Positions 30,935 through 41,404 are shown, counted from the stretch's first letter. The stretch: 64,000 nt of DNA from JALYOC01 sp036675345 (GCA_036675345.1 JAKFFE010000019.1:468068-532067), one strand, 5' to 3'. The notes: generated by a model from the sequence alone, not told the origin. Made by a program: numbers and translations.

Positions 30935-33021
30935 ACTTCGGCAACCCCTGGATGCTGTTGGGCGGGCTGGCGGCCTTCATCCCGCTGCTGATCCACCTCT
31001 TCGATCGCCGGCGCCCCCGGCCCCACCCGTTCCCGGCGATCTCCTTCGTGCTCCGCAGCCAGAAGCGGACCGCCTCGCGGCTCAAGCTCAAGCGGCTGAT
31101 CCTCTACGCGCTGCGGACCTTGATCCTGCTGGCGATCCCCTTCGCGCTGGCCCGCCCGGAGCTGCGCCGGGAGGGGGCGGTGGTCACCGCGCGCGGACCG
31201 GCGGCCACCGCGATCGTGCTGGACGCGTCGCTGTCGATGCGCTTCTCCGAGGGCACCCCGCTGTTCGAGACCGGGCGGGAGCTGGCCCGGGACGCGATCC
31301 GCGATCTGGTCCCGGAGGAGCCGGCCACGGTGCTGGTGTGCGGGGCGGATCCCCAGCCCCCGGCCGCGCCGGCGTTCGACCGGGGCCGGCTGCGGGCGCT
31401 GGTGGACGAGGCCCAGGCCTCCTTCGCCGCCGCCAACCTCACCCGCTGCCTGGAGTTGGCGGCCCGGGCCCTGGAGGACAGCCCGCTGGCCGCCAAGCGG
31501 CTGGTGCTGGTCTCGGACCTCACCGCCAACGCGCTGCGACTGGAGGTCCCGCCGCCCACGGTGAAGGGTCCGGACGGGGTGCAGGTCCGGCCGGAGGTGG
31601 TGTTGCGCGACGCGGCCCGCGGCAAGGACAGCCTCCCCAACCGGGCGGTGGTGGACCTGCGGATGGAGCCGGCGCTGCAGGCCGGGCCGCGGGCGGTGCA
31701 GTTCGTGTTCACCGCCCGGAACTTCTCCCCCCAGCCGGTGGCGGACCTGGAGGCCACCTTGCGGATCGGCGACCGGGTGGTGGCCAAGGGCTTCCTGGAG
31801 ATCCCTGCCGGGGGCACCGCCCAGAAGACCTTCACCCACCGCTTCCCTGAAGGGGGCACCTTCTCCGGGGAGATCCGGCTGACCGCGGACTCGCTGCCGG
31901 AGGACGACGCCCGGGCGTTCACCCTCTGGGTGCCCAAGGAGCTCTCGGCGCTGGTGATCAACGGCGACCCCCAGTCGGTGCGCTACCGGGACGAGGCCTT
32001 CTTCGTGGACGCCGCCCTGGACGCGCCCGGCTCGCCGGTCCGGCAGGCGATGCGCGATGTGGGCGCCGGCTTCCGGGAGTCCTTCGACGGCTACGACCTG
32101 ATCCTGCTGCTCAATGTCCCCGCCCCCTCCGCCGAGGACGCGGCGCGGCTGGTGGCGTTCGTGGAGCAGGGCGGCGGGCTGTTCGTGTCCATGGGCGCCA
32201 ATGTCGACCCGGACGCCTACAACAAGACCCTGGGCCGGCTGCTGCCCCGTCCGCTGCGGCTGGTGAAGACCACCGCGGATCCGGAGGAGGAGAAGGTGGA
32301 CCAGCACGCGGCCCGGCTCCACGACATCTCCTTCCAGCATCCGGTGTTCTCGCCCTTCGTCGGCCGGGGCGGGGAGGGACTGACCAGCGCCCGCTTCTTC
32401 CGGTACATGCTGCTGGAGTCGGGGACCGCGGAGGGCTCCGAGGTCCTGGCGACCTTCGACGACGGGGCCCCGGCGCTGACCGCCGCCCGCCGGGGCAAGG
32501 GCCGGGTGCTGCTGTTCTCCAGCACCGTGGACCGCGACTGGAGCGACTTTGCCATCCGCACCTCCTTCCTCCCGCTGATTCAGCGGCTGGCCGCGTACCT
32601 CTCCGGTTCCCTGGACGAGCGGGAGCAGCCCCGCGCCCGGGTCGGTGAGCGGGTCACCCTCCGCCCCGGTCCGGAGTTGGCCCCCGAGTCGGTGCGCGCC
32701 CCCTCGGAGGCGACGGTGCCGGTGAAGAAGGAGGAGGACGGGACCACCCTCACCGTGGGTCCGGTGGTGGAGCCGGGGCCCCACCAGGTGCTGGACAAGG
32801 ACGGCAAGCCGATCCCCTCCCTGGCGTTCGCCGCCACCCTGGATCCCCCGGAGAGCGACCTGACCCGCCTGGACACCGACGCGCTCACCGCCTACTTCGG
32901 CGAGGCCGCGGTCCGCTCCAGCGCCGAGTCCTCCGAGTCCCCGCCGGTGCCGCTGTGGACCTGGTTGATCGTGGCCGCCGCCGCCGCCTTCTTCCTGGAG
33001 GGGCTGCTGCTGCGTCGGTAG
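30931..33021 (+). CDS. BatA/VWA membrane protein
   Basis: 696 residues. BatA N-terminus (FGNPWMLLGGLAAFIPLLIH) with a second membrane helix (LILYALRTLILLAIPFALA), a VWA-like domain with LDASLSMRFSEG, a central Ig-like part (VQFVFTARNFSPQPVADL) and a region resembling a class I glutamine-amidotransferase fold (LVAFVEQGGGLFVSMGANVD), ending in a last helix (WTWLIVAAAAAFFLEGLLL). It is the terminal member of the MoxR-DUF58-Bat set and likely displays a large periplasmic domain. Confidence 0.88.
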   Translation: MNFGNPWMLLGGLAAFIPLLIHLFDRRRPRPHPFPAISFVLRSQKRTASRLKLKRLILYALRTLILLAIPFALARPELRREGAVVTARGPAATAIVLDASLSMRFSEGTPLFETGRELARDAIRDLVPEEPATVLVCGADPQPPAAPAFDRGRLRALVDEAQASFAAANLTRCLELAARALEDSPLAAKRLVLVSDLTANALRLEVPPPTVKGPDGVQVRPEVVLRDAARGKDSLPNRAVVDLRMEPALQAGPRAVQFVFTARNFSPQPVADLEATLRIGDRVVAKGFLEIPAGGTAQKTFTHRFPEGGTFSGEIRLTADSLPEDDARAFTLWVPKELSALVINGDPQSVRYRDEAFFVDAALDAPGSPVRQAMRDVGAGFRESFDGYDLILLLNVPAPSAEDAARLVAFVEQGGGLFVSMGANVDPDAYNKTLGRLLPRPLRLVKTTADPEEEKVDQHAARLHDISFQHPVFSPFVGRGGEGLTSARFFRYMLLESGTAEGSEVLATFDDGAPALTAARRGKGRVLLFSSTVDRDWSDFAIRTSFLPLIQRLAAYLSGSLDEREQPRARVGERVTLRPGPELAPESVRAPSEATVPVKKEEDGTTLTVGPVVEPGPHQVLDKDGKPIPSLAFAATLDPPESDLTRLDTDALTAYFGEAAVRSSAESSESPPVPLWTWLIVAAAAAFFLEGLLLRR

Positions 33022-33093
33022 GGCGACAGCCGGACAGGCGGCCCTGCGCGCAAAACGGTGCGCCCGTCTCGCGGTTGGGCCATCCTGACGCCC

Positions 33094-34191
33094 TTGGCAA
33101 CCGAGCTCTATCGACAGGTCGCGCGGATGTTCATGGTGGGGTTCCCCGGCAAGGAGCCCGACGCCGACTTCCGCACCCTGGTGGCGGATGGAATCTTCGG
33201 GGCCATCCTCTTCAAGCGGAACGTGGGCACGGTGGAGGAGACCGCCGAGCTGTGCCGCCAGCTCAAGGCCCAGGCCGAACGTCCGTTCATCCTCTCCGTG
33301 GACCAGGAGGGCGGGCGGGTGGCCCGGCTGCGCGGGGCGCCGTTCGTGGCCCTGCCTCCGATGCGCGAGCTGGGACGGCGCGGCGACGAGGCGTTGATCG
33401 AACGGGTGGGCCGGCTGCTGGCGTTGGAGCTGCGCGCGGTGGGGTTCGACTGGGACTTCGCGCCGGTGCTGGACGTGGACACCAACCCGCTCAATCCGGT
33501 GATCGGCGACCGGGCCTTCTCCGAGGACCCGCACCAGGTGGCGCGGCTGGGGGTGGCGCTGGCCCGGGGGCTGGAGGCAGGCGGGGTGGCCTCCTGCGCC
33601 AAGCACTTCCCGGGGCACGGCGACACCAGCCAGGACTCGCACCTGGCCCTGCCCCGGCTGCCGCATGACCTGGAGCGGCTGCGCCGGATGGAGCTGATCC
33701 CGTTTGGCGCCTATGCCCAGGCCGGGCTGGCCTCGGTGATGACCGCGCATGTGATCTTCGAGGCGCTGGACCCGGGGATCCCCGCCACCATGAGCGCCAA
33801 GGTCCTGGACGGGGTGCTGCGCCACGAGCTGGGCTTTGGCGGGGTGCTGGTGTCCGACGACCTGGAGATGAAGGCCATCGCCGACCACTTCTCGGTCCCG
33901 GAGGCCGCGGTGCTGGGCACCCTGGCCGGGGTGGACCTGTTCCTGGTCTGCCACCACGCGGACGTGCAGCGCGGGGCGATCGAGGCGGTGGTCCAGGCGG
34001 TGGAGAGCGGGCGCATCCCCCGCTCGAGGATCCAGGAGGCCAACGCCCGGCTGGACACGCTGCTGGCCCGCTTCGCCCACCCGGCCGGCAATCACCTCTC
34101 CTGGCTGGGCGACGCCGAACACCGCCGCCTGGCGGAGGGGCTGGTGGCCACCCAGGTGGGCCGGGACCCCACCGAGTTCCTGGTCAGCTGA
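33094..34191 (+). CDS. nagZ: Beta-N-acetylhexosaminidase NagZ (GH3)
   Basis: About 365 residues. GH3 NagZ motifs: LSVDQEGGRVARLRGAPF, DWDFAPVLDVDTNP, the substrate-binding KHFPGHGDTSQDSH with the catalytic His loop, and GVLVSDDLEM with the nucleophile Asp. It removes GlcNAc from muropeptides in peptidoglycan recycling and also produces the signal for some beta-lactamases. The start is uncertain: TTG 33094 is chosen; GTG 33058 and ATG 33127 are alternatives. Its stop shares TGATCA back to back with the convergent DUF2339 gene. Confidence 0.92.
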   Translation: MATELYRQVARMFMVGFPGKEPDADFRTLVADGIFGAILFKRNVGTVEETAELCRQLKAQAERPFILSVDQEGGRVARLRGAPFVALPPMRELGRRGDEALIERVGRLLALELRAVGFDWDFAPVLDVDTNPLNPVIGDRAFSEDPHQVARLGVALARGLEAGGVASCAKHFPGHGDTSQDSHLALPRLPHDLERLRRMELIPFGAYAQAGLASVMTAHVIFEALDPGIPATMSAKVLDGVLRHELGFGGVLVSDDLEMKAIADHFSVPEAAVLGTLAGVDLFLVCHHADVQRGAIEAVVQAVESGRIPRSRIQEANARLDTLLARFAHPAGNHLSWLGDAEHRRLAEGLVATQVGRDPTEFLVS

Positions 34192-35787
34192 TCACTGCCC
34201 CTCCGGAGGCGGGCGGAGCGCGCGGCGGCGGGCATAGCTGAAGGAGACCGCCAGCAAGAGGACTCCCACCGCCAGGAAGGTGAGGATCCGCTGGTTGGGG
34301 GTGAGGTGGTCCAGGTCCACCCACAGCAGCCGCACTCCGGACAGCGCCAGCAGCAGAAAGCCGCTCCAGCGATAGAGCGCGTCGTGGAGCGCGAAGCCGA
34401 GCCCGAAGGCGATCACCCCCGCGACCACCCAGCCCAGGGTCTGCAGCCCGGAGGGCACCGTCTCCAGCGACAGCATCAGCAGGGTCGCCGCCAGGCCGGC
34501 CACGAACGGGGCCCGGGCCAGCGAGAAGGTGGCCCGATCGGGGACCAGCCGCTCGGCAAGGAAGAAGGTCACCGCGGCGGCCAGCACCGGAGGCCATCCC
34601 AAGGCGGTGCGCGCCAGCTGGACCAGCACCGCCAGCAGGATCGGCAGCGCGATCCACCCGAAGACCGGCGCCTTCCCCCGATGCGCGGCCGCCATCGCCA
34701 CCAGCGCCAACAGCAGCCACCCGCCAATCAGCCAGCTCCCCTCCCAGCGCACCGGCAGCGCAATCGCCAGGGTGAGAAGCGAGAGCCCCAGGTAGGTGGC
34801 AGACAGGACGCGGGGCGCCTGGCGCAGCTGGGCCACCGCGGCGAGGAGCGCGTGCGCCGCCGCGAGCAGAGCCAGAAAGGCGAAGAGCGTTCCCGGCGCG
34901 CGGGCGTTGAGCTCCACGCTGCCGAGGAGAGAAATCCCCAGCCAGTTCAACAGCGCCAGGGCCCCCACCGAACGGCTGCGCAACCCCGCCGGGCGGATCA
35001 GCGCCGCGCTGGCGAAGAGCAGGAAGTCCACCGTGAGGAAGCCCAGGCTCAGCGCCACGTCCCCGGCGGCCCCTGCCCTCCCGTAGGCCCAGGTGGCGTG
35101 GGTGGAGTACACGGCCACCACGCTGGTGAGCGGGACGATCACCCACCGGTTCCGGGTCACGAAGAACACCGCTCCCGCCGCCAGCAGGGTGGTGCAGACC
35201 AGGGTCAGCGCGGTCACCGCGGTCAACATCCCGGTGTGCAGCGCCAGGAACAGGGCCACTCCCGCAACGGTCTCCGACTGCAGCCGGTGCGCGGTGGCCA
35301 CGATTCCCAGAATCGCCAGGGCGACCAGCGTCACCCCCAGCGGTTCGCTGTGGAGGATCCGGACCGACTCCACGAAGTGCAGCGCGTAGGTCACGAAGTA
35401 GGCGATCGCCAACCCGCCGCCGAAGATCACCTGCCCCAGCACCCGGTGCGACCGCGCCAGGCGCTGACCGGCGTAGGCGATGGCGGCGGCGATCGCGTAG
35501 CCCAGCAGCACCCGGACCCAGGGCCCCAGTTCTCCGAAGTGGGTGATGATCAGCAGCGCGGTGCCGGTGATCAACGAGACGATCCCCAGCCGGCTCAGCC
35601 AGTACCCGCCCAGCTGCGACTCCCAGCGGTTCACGCTGGCCACCCGCTCCACCCGCGCGGCCTGCTTGGCCTCCTCGTCGGGCGGTGCGAACTGCTCCAG
35701 CCGAAGGACCCGCTGCCGCAGTTCCTCCAGCTGGCGCTTCAGCTCCGGCAGGTCCGCGTCCAGGTCCGGCTCCCCTTGTGCGTTCAC
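34192..35787 (-). CDS. DUF2339 polytopic membrane protein
   Basis: About 531 residues. An N-terminal coiled coil (LPELKRQLEELRQRVLRLEQ) precedes some 16 hydrophobic helices, with GGYWLSRLGIVSLITGTALL and GQVIFGGGLAIAYFVTYALH typical of DUF2339. It ends LTFLAVGVLLLAVSFSYARR. GTG 35787 is chosen because the residues upstream of it are low-complexity and not family-like. Function unknown; members are seen with envelope and sugar-export genes. Confidence 0.85.
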   Translation of the reverse strand: MNAQGEPDLDADLPELKRQLEELRQRVLRLEQFAPPDEEAKQAARVERVASVNRWESQLGGYWLSRLGIVSLITGTALLIITHFGELGPWVRVLLGYAIAAAIAYAGQRLARSHRVLGQVIFGGGLAIAYFVTYALHFVESVRILHSEPLGVTLVALAILGIVATAHRLQSETVAGVALFLALHTGMLTAVTALTLVCTTLLAAGAVFFVTRNRWVIVPLTSVVAVYSTHATWAYGRAGAAGDVALSLGFLTVDFLLFASAALIRPAGLRSRSVGALALLNWLGISLLGSVELNARAPGTLFAFLALLAAAHALLAAVAQLRQAPRVLSATYLGLSLLTLAIALPVRWEGSWLIGGWLLLALVAMAAAHRGKAPVFGWIALPILLAVLVQLARTALGWPPVLAAAVTFFLAERLVPDRATFSLARAPFVAGLAATLLMLSLETVPSGLQTLGWVVAGVIAFGLGFALHDALYRWSGFLLLALSGVRLLWVDLDHLTPNQRILTFLAVGVLLLAVSFSYARRRALRPPPEGQ

Positions 35788-36025
35788 GCCGCCCAGGGTT
35801 GCACGGCCTGCGCCACTGCAGCCGACCCAGGAATTTGGGGAGTGTACGAATTCCATCCGCAGCCCGGCTGCGCCAGCTCCGTCATGCCACGCGCGGTTCG
35901 CGCGGTGCGAAACGGTGGAGGCGGCCGGCCGCTCCTGCGCCGGGCTCGCGGGGACTATGTTGACCGGATGTCCGCTCTGTCCCTCCCGGCCCGCGTGGTG
36001 CTCCGATCCCGAGGCGGCGCGTAGG

Positions 36026-36805
36026 ATGCCGGTCACCCTCCCCGCCCACGCCGCGGCGATCCTCCCCTTCCTCCACCGACGGCTGCGCTTCCTCCCGCCG
36101 GTGGCGCTGGTGGTGGGCAGCACCGCGCCGGACCTGGCGTACCTGACCGGGATCTACGGCACCGGTTCGCACACCCTGCCCGGGCTGTTCACCCAGGCCG
36201 TCCCCAAGGGGCTGCTGGCCTATCTGTGGGTGGAGCTGCTGCTGCTGCCGATGGTGCGGGAGCGGCTGCCGGTGATCGGCACCCTTCAGCTGGCCCGCTT
36301 CACGGTCACCCGCGGGCTCCCTCGCACCGCCCCAGGCTGGGTGGCGGTGCTGGCCGCGCTGGGGCTGGGCGCCTTGACCCACCTGTTGTGGGACGGGCTG
36401 ACCCACGTCGGCTGGTGGCCGGAACGTCACCTGTTCTTCGGGGCCCGGGTCACGATCGCCGGCCAGACCCTGGCGGTGGCCCGGGTGCTGTGGCTGCTCT
36501 CCTCCGGAGTCGGTTCGCTGATCGTGCTGGGCTACCTGGCGCGCCTCTATCCCCGGCTGACCGCGCCCTCCCAGGGTCAGCGGGGAGCGGCGGCCCCGCT
36601 GCTGTGGGCGCTGGCCCTGGGGCTGGCCTTCGGGCTGGTGTGGCGGACGCTGTTCCCCAGCGGCTACCACTCCGCCTGGCAGGTGCTGTGGTCCTACTTC
36701 TGGGCGGCCACCCGCTACGCCTCGGTGGCCCTCACCGTGTTGGGGCTCCACGACGCCTGGAGACGACACCGGGCCCGGCTGCAATCCACGGGCCCGGAAA
36801 TGTAG
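36026..36805 (+). CDS. DUF4184 integral membrane protein
   Basis: 259 residues. Starts MPVTLPAHAAAILPF, the family N-terminus, followed by ALVVGSTAPDLAYL, HTLPGLFTQAVPKGLLAYL, THLLWDGLTHVGWWPER and several membrane helices. His and Asp residues in DLAYL, HLLWDGLTH and GSHTL resemble those of metal-dependent membrane hydrolases, but no activity is known for this family. The stop codon lies within a variant of the aaatgtagcctgtccc motif. Confidence 0.82.
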   Translation: MPVTLPAHAAAILPFLHRRLRFLPPVALVVGSTAPDLAYLTGIYGTGSHTLPGLFTQAVPKGLLAYLWVELLLLPMVRERLPVIGTLQLARFTVTRGLPRTAPGWVAVLAALGLGALTHLLWDGLTHVGWWPERHLFFGARVTIAGQTLAVARVLWLLSSGVGSLIVLGYLARLYPRLTAPSQGQRGAAAPLLWALALGLAFGLVWRTLFPSGYHSAWQVLWSYFWAATRYASVALTVLGLHDAWRRHRARLQSTGPEM

Positions 36806-36813
36806 GCTGTCCT
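36798..36813 (+). promoter_or_regulatory. 16-bp motif, variant copy 2 (aaatgtaggctgtcct)
   Basis: 14/16 identical to the copies at 30013 and 63877, but it includes the TAG stop of the DUF4184 gene and faces a convergent gene, so a promoter role here is doubtful; it may be a coincidental or relic copy. Confidence 0.25.
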
Positions 36814-39800
36814 ACTGGCGCTCGGCGGCCACGTACTCGAAGCGGATCAGCACGTCGTCCACCTTCTGCAGCAGCAGGCCGACGCTGCTGGCGATGCTCT
36901 GGGTGGTGGCGGGGATGAACAGGGTGTAGTCGCCGAACACGCCCCGCCCGGCCAGGGCGGTGGACTGGCCGTCCAGGTAGGAGACCTGCTCCAGGGCCCG
37001 ACGCTCCACGTTCAACCGGGCCTGCACGGTGGCCCAGGAGAAGGCGGCGTCCTCCTGGGTGTTGGTCAGCACCGAGACCAGGTCGTCCTGCCCCCAGGTC
37101 GACGCGCTGAAGGGATCCACGAACAGGTTCTGCGAGGGCCGGGTGGAGGCCAGCTGCTGCTCTCCCCCCGAGGCCCCTCCACACCACTGGCTGGAGAAGG
37201 TGTTCCGCTTGCGGATCTGCAGGGTGGCGATCGAGGTGTCCGTCCCCAGCATCATCCCCTCGCCCAGCACGGTGGCGTTCACCGACCACAGCCGCTCGGC
37301 GCAGGAGAGCCCGGAGAGCAGCGGCACCGCCCCGGTGTCCGCCAGCCCCAGGCTGCCCAGCGGCTGGAGGCTGAACGGGATCTCCTGGCCGGCGTACACC
37401 CCCTGCCGGTCATAGACCGCGTAGCGGGGGGAGAGGAGCAGGCGACGGAAGCGTTCCACCTCTCCCAGGGTGTGCGCACCGTCGGCGTGCTTGCTGCGGT
37501 CGGAGACCTGCATCAGGTTCTTGCGGAGGCTCAAGACCGCCAGCAGCTGGGTGGGGTTCCCCCCTCCCGGCGGCGCGCCCCGGCGGACGAAGTCCCGCAG
37601 CCGGTTCAGCGAATCCTCCAGCAGGGTGGGGGTCTGGGCGGCCAGCACCTGGGTCCGCTCGTTGCTGCTGAACTGGAACTCGTACTCCACCGCCAGCACC
37701 GCCAGGTACATCGCCCGCCGGGCCCGGCGCATCCGCTGGTCGTAGAGGTCCACGTTCTGGTCCAGCCAGTGATCGACGTTGGCCGGAGAGACCGCCCGCT
37801 CCCGCTCGGTCTCCAGGGAGATCAGCCCGTCGTGGATGGCGGCGTTGGCGTAGATCTTGAGGTTGTTGAAGGCGAGGATGGTGGCGGAGAGCTCCTCGCT
37901 CTGCCGCTTCACCCGCAGCGCGGCGCTGCGCGCGCCCACCAGCTCGGCCTCCGCCTCGTTGTAGCAGAGGCGTTCCTCGGTGACGTTCTCCAGGGCGGCC
38001 AGGGTCAGCTCGTGCTGGCGCTCCACGTTGTCCATCCGCAGCTGCAGGGTGCCGGCGGTGGCCTCCGCCGCCTGCTGGATGGCCCCGAAGATCGCGGTCC
38101 CCACCGCCTCGAAGATGCTCTCCGCGCTGAACAGGTTGGCCGCCTTCTCCGCCACCTGGGCCGCGGTGTCCGCCGCGAACTTGGCCTGGGCCAGCTCGGC
38201 CATGGTGCTGTTGTGGGCCCGCATTGCGCCCTCCACCGCGTCATTGCCCTGCTGGAGGATGATGCATCCGCGCATCGCGTTGTCGTAGCGCTCGGACAGC
38301 TCCTCCAGCTCCGAGCGGGCGATGTCCACGTCGGTGGCCGCGGAGTGGATGGCCAGCGCCGCCTCTCCCAGGCTGCCGACGAAGCAGTTGGGATCCACGT
38401 CGGTGTTCTCCGGCTGGCAGACCCCGGCGCGGGTGTCGCAGACATTGCCGATCGCGCATTCGTCGGTCTGGGTGCAGCCGGTGGGGTTGACCGTGGGCCG
38501 GGCGCCCTCGGTCAGCACCCGCGCCGACTCACACAGCGCCTCCACCTGGCGGACGGTCTCCTGGTCCACCCCGTCGGGGAGGTTGATGCTGGGAGGACTG
38601 ACCCCCTCGTAGCCGGCGGAGAACCCGTCCAACATGTTCTGCGCCATCGAGATGTCGAAGAAGGGGGTGGAGGCCTCGAAGGAGGGCGCGATCAGGCTGA
38701 GTTGACGGTCCAGTTCCGCCTGACCGGTGGTCACCGCGTCTCCGAAGCGCTCGCGCAGCTTGGAGGCCAGACAGACCTGGTAGCCCAGATCCGCGGTGCT
38801 CATCCGGGCGTCGTACTCCTCCACCGAGAACTTGCACTCCGGGGCGATGAAGCAGGTGTCCACGTCCACCTCGTCCGCCACCGACAGCACGGTCAGCGCG
38901 TCGTAGGTGGCGCAGAAGCTGGTGATCTGGTCCCCGTAGTAACGGTTGACCTGCTCCAGCCGGCGGTCGGTCTCGCTGGCCTGCAGGTTGGCCACCAGCT
39001 CCCGCTCCAGCAGCGCGCTGACCGAATCGCGGGCCAGCAGTTCGGCGGAGCGGGCCCGGTCGATCAGGGTGGGGGCGATGGCCGGGTCCAGCAGGTCCTC
39101 GCGGCCCAGCAGCGAATCGGAGACGGCGGAGAAGCGGCGGGTGGTGCCCTGCTGATCGCCCAGCCGGTACAGCGGGAGATCCTCCTCTTCGATCCCCAGC
39201 GGGTTGCGGCCGGACTCCAGCAGGTAGATCTGATCCACCAGCTTGGCCGCGGCGCTGCCGTAGAGGCGCTTGGTGTTCTCCCACTGCGGACGCCAGCTGG
39301 GGACCGACTGCGAGCGCGCCGCGTCGTGCAACCCGGTGGCGATGGCGAACAGCACCACGTTACGGGGCAGGAAGCGGGACAGCTCCTCGGCCACCTGGGC
39401 CCGTTCGCTGCCCAGCACCCGGTAGTGGGTGAGGTCGTCGATCAGCCCCTCCAGGCCCTCCAGCTGCCGGGTCAGGGTGGTCAACAGGGTGACCGGCAGC
39501 CCCAGGTTCTGCTCTCCGGCGGGGAAGGTCCCGCCGGCGAAGGCCGGCCGGTAGTCCGGAGCGACCAGCGCCTGGGGAGAGGCGTTCATCAGCCCGGAGC
39601 CGATCCGCGGATGGAGCAGGAAGTCCCAGCCGGAGATGCTGCGCTGGATGGAGGCGAACACCTGCCCCGGCTGGGCATAGTGCCGCAGCCGATCCAGGGC
39701 CGGACCGCCGGGCAGCAGCGAGCCCACCCGGAACAGCCGGCGGGGCTCCAGCGCCACCAGCGACTGGCCGGCCATCCACTGCTGCAGCACCCGCTGCGCC

Positions 39801-41404
39801 AGCCGGGTGGCCGCCAGGTCCGCCGGGGTCCCGGCCCCGAACGCCCGCAGCCTGTCGGTCTCCAGGGCGTAGACGGTGGCCGCCACCGCCCGGGTGCGCA
39901 CCGCGCAGTCGCCCGGTCCGGTCACCCCGTCCCAGGCCGCCGGGGAGGAGAGGTCCAGCGCCGCCACGCAGCTGTCCAAGAATGCCCCCCGCTCGGAGAG
40001 CCGGCCTGCCTCCACCCCGAAGGCCAGCGGGGCGGTGCCTCCCTCGCAGAGCAGATCTCCGTTCCCGTAGGGGGTGCCGGTGAAGACGTCCTTGAGCGAT
40101 CCCCCTCCGGCGGTGGAGCAGAGGGTGGAGATGGCCCGGGTGGCCGGGGTGAACCCGGAGAGTCCGGCGATCGAGGCCTCGGCCAGCGTCTCGTCCGCGA
40201 AGGGGGTGGCGGCCCGCGCGGAGGTGTCCGCCACCGGCCGGGGCTCCAGCGACGGCGGGGCGGCGGAGGCGGGCAGCGAGCGGACCCGGGTGAGGCTGAT
40301 CTTCCAGCGGGCAAAGGGGGCCAGCCCCTGGGGGGAGAGCCCCTCGAAGAGGGAGACCAGCTCGCCTTGCAGCAGCCCCTGGGAGAAGGTCCCGTCGGTG
40401 ACCGACCCCTGGACGTGCAGGTCCAGCTCGGAGGCGTCCGGGCTGTCCACGTCCCGCCCCAGATACTGGCGGCTGGCCATGGTCAGCTCCCAGGCGCCGC
40501 TGACGTTGTTGTAGGAGAGCGCGCCCGACGCATCCTGGGGGAACACGGTGCGGCGCACGTCGGTGAGGCGGACGGTGTAGATGCCGCCGGACTCGGGGAA
40601 CACCTCGGCGGTGATCGGCAGCTCCAGCCGCGCCAGCTCGTCGGGCAGCGGCTCATCCAGCGCCGAGCGGGCCTTGAGCCCCGCTCCCACCAGCCGGGCC
40701 TTGCCCTCATAGATGCCGTGGCGGACCTGGGGCTCGGGGGGCGGCGCGCCCCGCTTGAGCACGCCCACCGCGAAGGACTGCCCGGGAGCGTTGAGGTACA
40801 CCGCCGCGCGGACGTCGGAGGCGGGCCACTCTCCGGCCCCGCGGACCTGGAGCAGCCGCGGGACGTCGGTGGTCAGGATCGGACCGAAGCGGCAGTCCCG
40901 CCCGAAGCTGGCGCCCCCATCACAGGACACCTCCAGCCCGGCCTCGGCCACCGCCCGGACCTCGGGCAGATCCAGCACCCGGGCCAGCACCTGCACCGGG
41001 GCCACCGATCCGGAGGCGTGCAGATCCAGCTGCGCGCGATCCACCAGCATCGATCCGCGCGTCTCCCCGGACACCGCCACCGCCCGGTTGGCCTGGGCGG
41101 GCGCGGCACAGCGGCCGAAGCTGTCGCAGACGGTCCCCGCGGCGCAGTCCCCGTCCATCCGGCAGGCGGAGGCGCAGACCCCGAGGTCACAGTGCATTCC
41201 GCACGGACAGCTGTCATCGGCGGCGCAGCGGGCCTGGTAGGGCCCGGCCGAACCGGTCTGCACCAGCTGGTCGATCACCGCGGGATCCCGGACGCACTGC
41301 CCGGTCCCCGCCCAGGTCTCGGGTTCGCCCTGACAACCGGCCGCCAGCAGGGCCACGGCGGTCCACACCAACAGCCCGACACTGCGCGAAGAGAGCGTGC
41401 TCAC
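36812..41404 (-). CDS. Giant Cys-rich lipoprotein of unknown function
   Basis: 1530 residues. GTG start at 41404 gives a signal peptide VSTLSSRSVGLLVWTAVALL with lipobox LLAAGC. Residues 30-120 have Cys-rich modules (CAADDSCPCGMHCDLGVCA, CRMDGDCAAGTVC); another such module near 1040 is TDECAIGNVCDTRAGVC. The remainder includes beta-rich parts (GIYTVRLTDVRRTVF) and a long helical, coiled-coil region at about 1080-1330. No enzyme motif recognised. It may be a structural or adhesion component of the outer surface. It is followed on the same strand by no close gene, and lies 123 nt after the Gly-rich lipoprotein gene. Confidence 0.72.
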   Translation of the reverse strand: MSTLSSRSVGLLVWTAVALLAAGCQGEPETWAGTGQCVRDPAVIDQLVQTGSAGPYQARCAADDSCPCGMHCDLGVCASACRMDGDCAAGTVCDSFGRCAAPAQANRAVAVSGETRGSMLVDRAQLDLHASGSVAPVQVLARVLDLPEVRAVAEAGLEVSCDGGASFGRDCRFGPILTTDVPRLLQVRGAGEWPASDVRAAVYLNAPGQSFAVGVLKRGAPPPEPQVRHGIYEGKARLVGAGLKARSALDEPLPDELARLELPITAEVFPESGGIYTVRLTDVRRTVFPQDASGALSYNNVSGAWELTMASRQYLGRDVDSPDASELDLHVQGSVTDGTFSQGLLQGELVSLFEGLSPQGLAPFARWKISLTRVRSLPASAAPPSLEPRPVADTSARAATPFADETLAEASIAGLSGFTPATRAISTLCSTAGGGSLKDVFTGTPYGNGDLLCEGGTAPLAFGVEAGRLSERGAFLDSCVAALDLSSPAAWDGVTGPGDCAVRTRAVAATVYALETDRLRAFGAGTPADLAATRLAQRVLQQWMAGQSLVALEPRRLFRVGSLLPGGPALDRLRHYAQPGQVFASIQRSISGWDFLLHPRIGSGLMNASPQALVAPDYRPAFAGGTFPAGEQNLGLPVTLLTTLTRQLEGLEGLIDDLTHYRVLGSERAQVAEELSRFLPRNVVLFAIATGLHDAARSQSVPSWRPQWENTKRLYGSAAAKLVDQIYLLESGRNPLGIEEEDLPLYRLGDQQGTTRRFSAVSDSLLGREDLLDPAIAPTLIDRARSAELLARDSVSALLERELVANLQASETDRRLEQVNRYYGDQITSFCATYDALTVLSVADEVDVDTCFIAPECKFSVEEYDARMSTADLGYQVCLASKLRERFGDAVTTGQAELDRQLSLIAPSFEASTPFFDISMAQNMLDGFSAGYEGVSPPSINLPDGVDQETVRQVEALCESARVLTEGARPTVNPTGCTQTDECAIGNVCDTRAGVCQPENTDVDPNCFVGSLGEAALAIHSAATDVDIARSELEELSERYDNAMRGCIILQQGNDAVEGAMRAHNSTMAELAQAKFAADTAAQVAEKAANLFSAESIFEAVGTAIFGAIQQAAEATAGTLQLRMDNVERQHELTLAALENVTEERLCYNEAEAELVGARSAALRVKRQSEELSATILAFNNLKIYANAAIHDGLISLETERERAVSPANVDHWLDQNVDLYDQRMRRARRAMYLAVLAVEYEFQFSSNERTQVLAAQTPTLLEDSLNRLRDFVRRGAPPGGGNPTQLLAVLSLRKNLMQVSDRSKHADGAHTLGEVERFRRLLLSPRYAVYDRQGVYAGQEIPFSLQPLGSLGLADTGAVPLLSGLSCAERLWSVNATVLGEGMMLGTDTSIATLQIRKRNTFSSQWCGGASGGEQQLASTRPSQNLFVDPFSASTWGQDDLVSVLTNTQEDAAFSWATVQARLNVERRALEQVSYLDGQSTALAGRGVFGDYTLFIPATTQSIASSVGLLLQKVDDVLIRFEYVAAERQ

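Noticed and set aside
30787..34122. A 1111-codon minus-strand frame across DUF58, BatA and nagZ
   Set aside because: It runs across three well-supported genes on the other strand and has no recognisable domain.
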